37,111 bases of DNA, from the NCBI GenBank assembly GCA_900546385.1, contig URCT01000010.1:1-37111 (forward strand). The letters run 5' to 3'. Under the pieces are notes generated by a model that ran no database searches, had not been told where the DNA came from, and was given only the letters and a program-made list of their open reading frames with translations. Positions 34,267 to 37,111 of the stretch are shown here, piece by piece. Numbering within the stretch: position 1 is the stretch's first letter; each line of letters opens with the position of its first letter. Source of the DNA: an uncultured Eubacteriales bacterium. GTDB taxonomy: Bacteria > Bacillota > Clostridia > Oscillospirales > CAG-382. A program made the position numbers and the translations under genes.

Positions 34267-35496
34267 ATGTCAGAGCTATCAAATCATACAGAATTACGGG
34301 AACTGCCTGTCTGCGGCAAAATGACGGCGGATGTCGCCGTCATCGGCGGCGGTACAGCCGGCGTTTTTGCGGCAATCAGCGCGGCACGCACCGGCGCAAA
34401 AACCGTGCTTGTCGAGAAAAACAGCATGCTCGGCGGCACGCTTACGGTGGCAGGCGTCAATTTTCCGGGACTTTTTTATGCATGGCAAAAGCAGATTGTC
34501 GCCGGTCCTTGCTGGGACACGATTTTGGAATGTGTCAAGCTCGGCGGCGCAAAGCTGCCGGAGCTTTCGTATCTTGAACATAAGCACTGGCGCGAGCAGA
34601 TTCTCGTCAACCGTTTTCTGTTTACCGCCGTTATCACCGAAATGTGCCGTAAAGCCGGTGTGCGCTTGATTACGAACGCTATGCTTGCCGCCGCTTCGGA
34701 AACCGAAAACGGTGTGGATCTTGTCATAACCAAAAAAGAGGGGCTTTTTGAGATCGAAGCTAAGGCGGCCATCGATGCGACCGGCGATGCTAACCTTGCT
34801 ATGGCACTGGGTTTAGCGGTAGAAAAAAGCGAAACCCAACAGCCGGCAACCCTCCAACATCATCTTTCCGGCTATGATGCGGATAAGATCGATTGGGAAA
34901 CGTTAAATGCGGAATTCCCGAAGTGGGATTTTCCGCCTTATATCACACCGTTCAATTTCAAGCATTCGCTCCGAAACGAAAAATTCGACTTTCACGTTCC
35001 ATCGGTCAACGCCGATACCTCCGAAGGCAAAGCAAAGGTCGATGAAGACGCGTTGGCGCTCACGCTGAAAGCGTTGAAATTCTGCAAAACGATACCGGGA
35101 CTTGAAAACATCACCGTCGATTTTTGTGCCGAGGAAACCGGTGTGCGTGAATCCAATCGAATTGTCGGACGGACAGTCGTTTCTGCAAAGGACTATATCA
35201 CCGGACATTTTTATCCCGATTCGGTGTGCTATGCGTTTTATCCGATCGATTTACATGTCATGCACGGCGTGGAACAAACATACTTTGAGCCGGAACGCGT
35301 CGGAAAAGTGCCGTTTGCGGCGTTGGTTCCGAAAGAATCCAAACACGTTCTTTGCGCCGGACGGTGTATTTCCTCCGACACGAACGCCAACAGCGCTTTG
35401 CGCGTCGAGGCGGTGTGCATGGCGACCGGACAGGCGGCCGGGTGTGCGGCGGCGAACAGGGCCGCATCGACCTGGACCTGGAGGACGAGAAGGTGA
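34267..35496 (+). CDS. FAD-dependent oxidoreductase, 3' end replaced by foreign sequence
   Basis: The protein starts with a dinucleotide-binding fold (VIGGGTAGVFAAISAARTG at about 22, then VLVEKNSMLGG), as in PF12831-type FAD-dependent oxidoreductases, which are common in glycan-degradation loci of gut bacteria. The conserved C-terminal part SALRVEAVCMATGQAAGCAA is reached at about residue 390. After that the frame reads NRAASTWTWRTRR and stops, which is not family-like. At that point base composition changes (see junction). The natural gene should continue for some tens of residues. AAGAGGA lies before the ATG at 34267; the upstream open codons read through the terminator. The substrate is unknown. 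Confidence 0.8.
   Translation: MSELSNHTELRELPVCGKMTADVAVIGGGTAGVFAAISAARTGAKTVLVEKNSMLGGTLTVAGVNFPGLFYAWQKQIVAGPCWDTILECVKLGGAKLPELSYLEHKHWREQILVNRFLFTAVITEMCRKAGVRLITNAMLAAASETENGVDLVITKKEGLFEIEAKAAIDATGDANLAMALGLAVEKSETQQPATLQHHLSGYDADKIDWETLNAEFPKWDFPPYITPFNFKHSLRNEKFDFHVPSVNADTSEGKAKVDEDALALTLKALKFCKTIPGLENITVDFCAEETGVRESNRIVGRTVVSAKDYITGHFYPDSVCYAFYPIDLHVMHGVEQTYFEPERVGKVPFAALVPKESKHVLCAGRCISSDTNANSALRVEAVCMATGQAAGCAAANRAASTWTWRTRR
35440..35460. other. Probable chimeric junction
   Basis: Around GCGGCGGCG (35446-35454) an oxidoreductase coding frame with mixed Leu codons and moderate GC passes into a GC-rich sequence read in another frame, with CTG/GCC/AAG-dominated codons that persist to the end. 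Assembly chimera, cloning joint or recent recombination are the options. Confidence 0.75.
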
Positions 35497-35603
35497 ACCC
35501 CAAGTTTGCCCAGATCGCCGTGAAGGCGTATCTCCAGCGCGCCGCCTTTGCCCCCACCACCAAGGTCGAGATCGGCGGCATGGAGATCGGCATCTACGAA
35601 TAA
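35451..35603 (+). CDS. 3' fragment of an unidentified gene, 5' part missing
   Basis: About 50 codons in the +1-shifted frame relative to the oxidoreductase read GEQGRIDLDLEDEKVNPKF and end in VEIGGMEIGIYE, then stop. The codon use (CTG, GAC, GCC) is like the following HAD gene, 14 nt away, so this is the end of a real upstream neighbour in the foreign segment. I do not recognise the family. No start codon belongs to it inside this window; any ATG or GTG upstream in frame lies in the oxidoreductase gene. Confidence 0.6.
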   Translation, partial: GEQGRIDLDLEDEKVNPKFAQIAVKAYLQRAAFAPTTKVEIGGMEIGIYE

Positions 35604-35617
35604 GCGGAGGGCGCGGC

Positions 35618-36289
35618 ATGTATCAGAATGTGATCTTTGATCTGGACGGCACCCTGCTGAACACCATCGACGACCTGGCCGACGCGGCCAACTGGGTCTG
35701 CACCCAGCACGGCTGGCCGACCTTTCCAGTTGAGACCTACAAGCACTTCGTGGGCAACGGCATCCCGAAGCTGGTGGAGCGCTTTTCCCCGGAAAACGCC
35801 CGGACGCCCGAACAGCTTGCCGCCACGCTGGCCGAGTTCTCGGCCCGGTATGACGCCCACAAGGAAGACAAAACGGCCCCCTATCCCGGCATCCCGGAAC
35901 TGCTGGCCGCGCTGAAGGCCGAGGGCGTCCAGACCGCCGTTTTTTCCAACAAAGCGGACGCTTTTTGTGGAAAGATCATCGAGCACTACTTCGGCCCGGA
36001 CAGCTTTTCGCTGGTGCGGGGCAGCCGTCCCGGTGTGCCCACCAAGCCCGACCCGGCCGGCGTCTACTCTCTGATGGCTGACCTCGGCGCAGACCCGCAG
36101 AGCACCCTTTTCGTGGGCGACAGCGACGTAGACATCCTTACGGGACACAATGCCGGTCTGCCCGCTCTGGGCGTTCTCTGGGGCTTCCGAGGCGAGGCGG
36201 AGCTTACCGCTGCCGGTGCGGACGCGCTGGCCGCAAAGCCGGAGGATATTCTAGCCTATCTGCGCTGCGAAAAACACGGAAAAAGCTGA
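35618..36289 (+). CDS. HAD-family phosphatase, phosphoglycolate phosphatase-like
   Basis: This 223-residue HAD hydrolase has motif I FDLDGTLLNT (nucleophile Asp9), motif II VFSNK (about residue 110), the motif III lysine in TKPDPAGV (about 147) and motif IV VGDSDVDILTGHNAG (about 168). The helical cap between motifs I and II and the length are those of Gph/PGPase-type enzymes, which dephosphorylate 2-phosphoglycolate or related small phosphates. The specific substrate cannot be read from the sequence. GGAGG lies upstream of the ATG. Leucine is coded almost only by CTG, unlike the genes before 35440. Confidence 0.88.
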   Translation: MYQNVIFDLDGTLLNTIDDLADAANWVCTQHGWPTFPVETYKHFVGNGIPKLVERFSPENARTPEQLAATLAEFSARYDAHKEDKTAPYPGIPELLAALKAEGVQTAVFSNKADAFCGKIIEHYFGPDSFSLVRGSRPGVPTKPDPAGVYSLMADLGADPQSTLFVGDSDVDILTGHNAGLPALGVLWGFRGEAELTAAGADALAAKPEDILAYLRCEKHGKS

Positions 36290-36327
36290 TTGCTTACGGC
36301 GCTCCACCAGCACTGAAAAACAAAAGC

Positions 36328-36376
36328 ACGGCCCTGCCGGGACGCTGAAATGCATCCTGGCAGGGCCGTAGTTTTT
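36328..36376 (+). terminator. Strong rho-independent terminator
   Basis: ACGGCCCTGCC (36328-36338) pairs with GGCAGGGCCGT (36359-36369) and is followed by AGTTTTT. Confidence 0.9.
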
Positions 36377-36459
36377 GCAAAAGGAAATGATGAAAAAATA
36401 CCGCGAGTGAGCGTCTGAGCCATTCCTCAAGCAAAGAAAAAACGATTCAAAAGCGCTAT

Positions 36460-36488
36460 TTTACAATTTTCCGCTTTTCTGCTATACT
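36460..36488 (+). promoter_or_regulatory. Sigma-A promoter of the SDR gene
   Basis: TTTACA (36460-36465), a 17-nt spacer and TATACT (36483-36488) lie about 60 nt upstream of the start codon. The rest of the 260-base gap after the HAD gene holds the terminator and nothing else I can identify. Confidence 0.75.
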
Positions 36489-36549
36489 CGAGCTATAGAA
36501 CGACCCCCGGCAGAACACCGAGGGACATCGAATCAGGAGGTTGCAACTT

Positions 36550-37111
36550 ATGGGCTTTTTAACTGGTAAAACCGCCATCATTACCGGCGCAGGGCGCGCT
36601 GTCCTGAAGGATGGGAGCTGCGGCTCCATCGGCTACGGCATCGCCACCGCATACGCCAAGGAGGGCGCGAACCTCGTCATCACAGGCCGCAATGTCAAGA
36701 AGCTGGAAGCAGCCAAGCAGGAGCTGGAAAGCCTCTACGGCATCAAGGTGCTGACCGTGCAGGCCGATGTCTGCGCGGGCGGCGACAACGAGGCCACTGT
36801 GGCAAATGTGGTCAAGCAGGCTGTCGATACCTTCGGCGGCATTCAGGTGCTCATCAACAATGCACAGGCTTCGGCCTCCGGCGTGCCGCTGGCCGAGCAC
36901 ACCACCGAGCAGTTCGATTTGGCCATCTACTCCGGCCTCTACGCCGCTTTCTACTACATGAAAGCCTGCTACCCCTATCTGGCTGAGTCTCACGGCAGCG
37001 TCATCAACTTCGCTTCCGGCGCTGGCCTCTTCGGCAACTTCGGCCAGTCGGCCTATGCTGCCGCCAAGGAGGGCATCCGCGGTATGTCCCGTGTCGCCGC
37101 CACCGAGTGGG
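36550..37111 (+). CDS. Short-chain dehydrogenase/reductase, cut by window end
   Basis: The first 187 codons of an SDR oxidoreductase are present. The Rossmann start TAIITGAGRA is followed, after an insert, by GSIGYGIATAYAKEGANLVI. The structural LINNAQ motif lies at about residue 105. The catalytic Ser and YxxxK (SGAGLFG then YAAAKEG) are near the right end. The insert between the two halves of the glycine-rich loop (VLKDGSCG) is longer than in typical FabG-type proteins. A perfect AGGAGG lies 9 nt before the ATG. The cofactor should be NAD(P)H; the substrate is unknown. The gene belongs to the GC-rich foreign segment. Confidence 0.9.
   Translation, partial: MGFLTGKTAIITGAGRAVLKDGSCGSIGYGIATAYAKEGANLVITGRNVKKLEAAKQELESLYGIKVLTVQADVCAGGDNEATVANVVKQAVDTFGGIQVLINNAQASASGVPLAEHTTEQFDLAIYSGLYAAFYYMKACYPYLAESHGSVINFASGAGLFGNFGQSAYAAAKEGIRGMSRVAATEW

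Noticed and set aside
35102..36289. 395-codon frame joining the oxidoreductase region to the HAD phosphatase
   Set aside because: It is open by chance across the junction; the HAD gene has its own GGAGG and ATG at 35618, and the upstream residues resemble nothing.

Overview
The window comes from a spore-forming Clostridia-type Firmicute, most likely an uncultured gut Oscillospirales/Ruminococcaceae member. The evidence is the spoIIIA operon, spoIIGA-sigE, secreted proteins with GLUG-type repeats, an SLH-anchored glycosidase, and good Shine-Dalgarno sites with consensus sigma-A promoters throughout. No rRNA, tRNA, CRISPR array or insertion sequence was seen. The window begins inside spoIIIAH and ends inside a short-chain dehydrogenase gene.

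Layout. (1) 1-6251, minus strand: spoIIIAA-AB-AC-AD-AE-AF-AG-AH (AH is only a stub), preceded by a gene for a SpoIID-like protein with three peptidoglycan-binding domains. (2) 6341-8102, plus strand: spoIIGA and sigE, divergent from the SpoIID-like gene. SpoIIGA processes pro-sigma-E, and sigma-E is the expected transcription factor for the spoIIIA operon, so regions 1 and 2 form one mother-cell sporulation module. (3) 8157-13093: a 1618-residue protein with its own sigma-A-like promoter. It aligns by eye, along its length, with large DUF4011-type superfamily I helicases that carry a transglutaminase-like domain, yet every catalytic motif I could place is degenerate. (4) 13235-15948: an MreB/Mbl-family gene and gpmI. 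(5) 16025-22424: three secreted proteins, two of them tandem paralogues. (6) 22501-23639, minus strand: a DUF4364-like winged-helix gene and an RNase M5-like gene. (7) 23813-35450: a glycan-degradation cluster with a GH27 alpha-galactosidase-like enzyme, a GH38 alpha-mannosidase, an AraC-type regulator, an SLH-anchored protein with a GH99-like domain, and an FAD-dependent oxidoreductase. (8) From about 35450 to the end, base composition and codon use change abruptly inside the oxidoreductase gene. The remaining genes (an unknown 3' fragment, a HAD phosphatase, an SDR) look like another genome, so a chimeric joint is likely.

The best candidate for something undescribed is the intact but apparently catalytically dead helicase-like giant beside sigE. 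Other points of note are a probable frameshift at the start of spoIIIAE, a 16-bp motif shared by the araC/mannosidase divergent promoter and the SLH-glycosidase promoter, and mutually exclusive hairpins in the leader of the mreB-like gene. All homology statements are recognition by eye; no searches or computed alignments were run.
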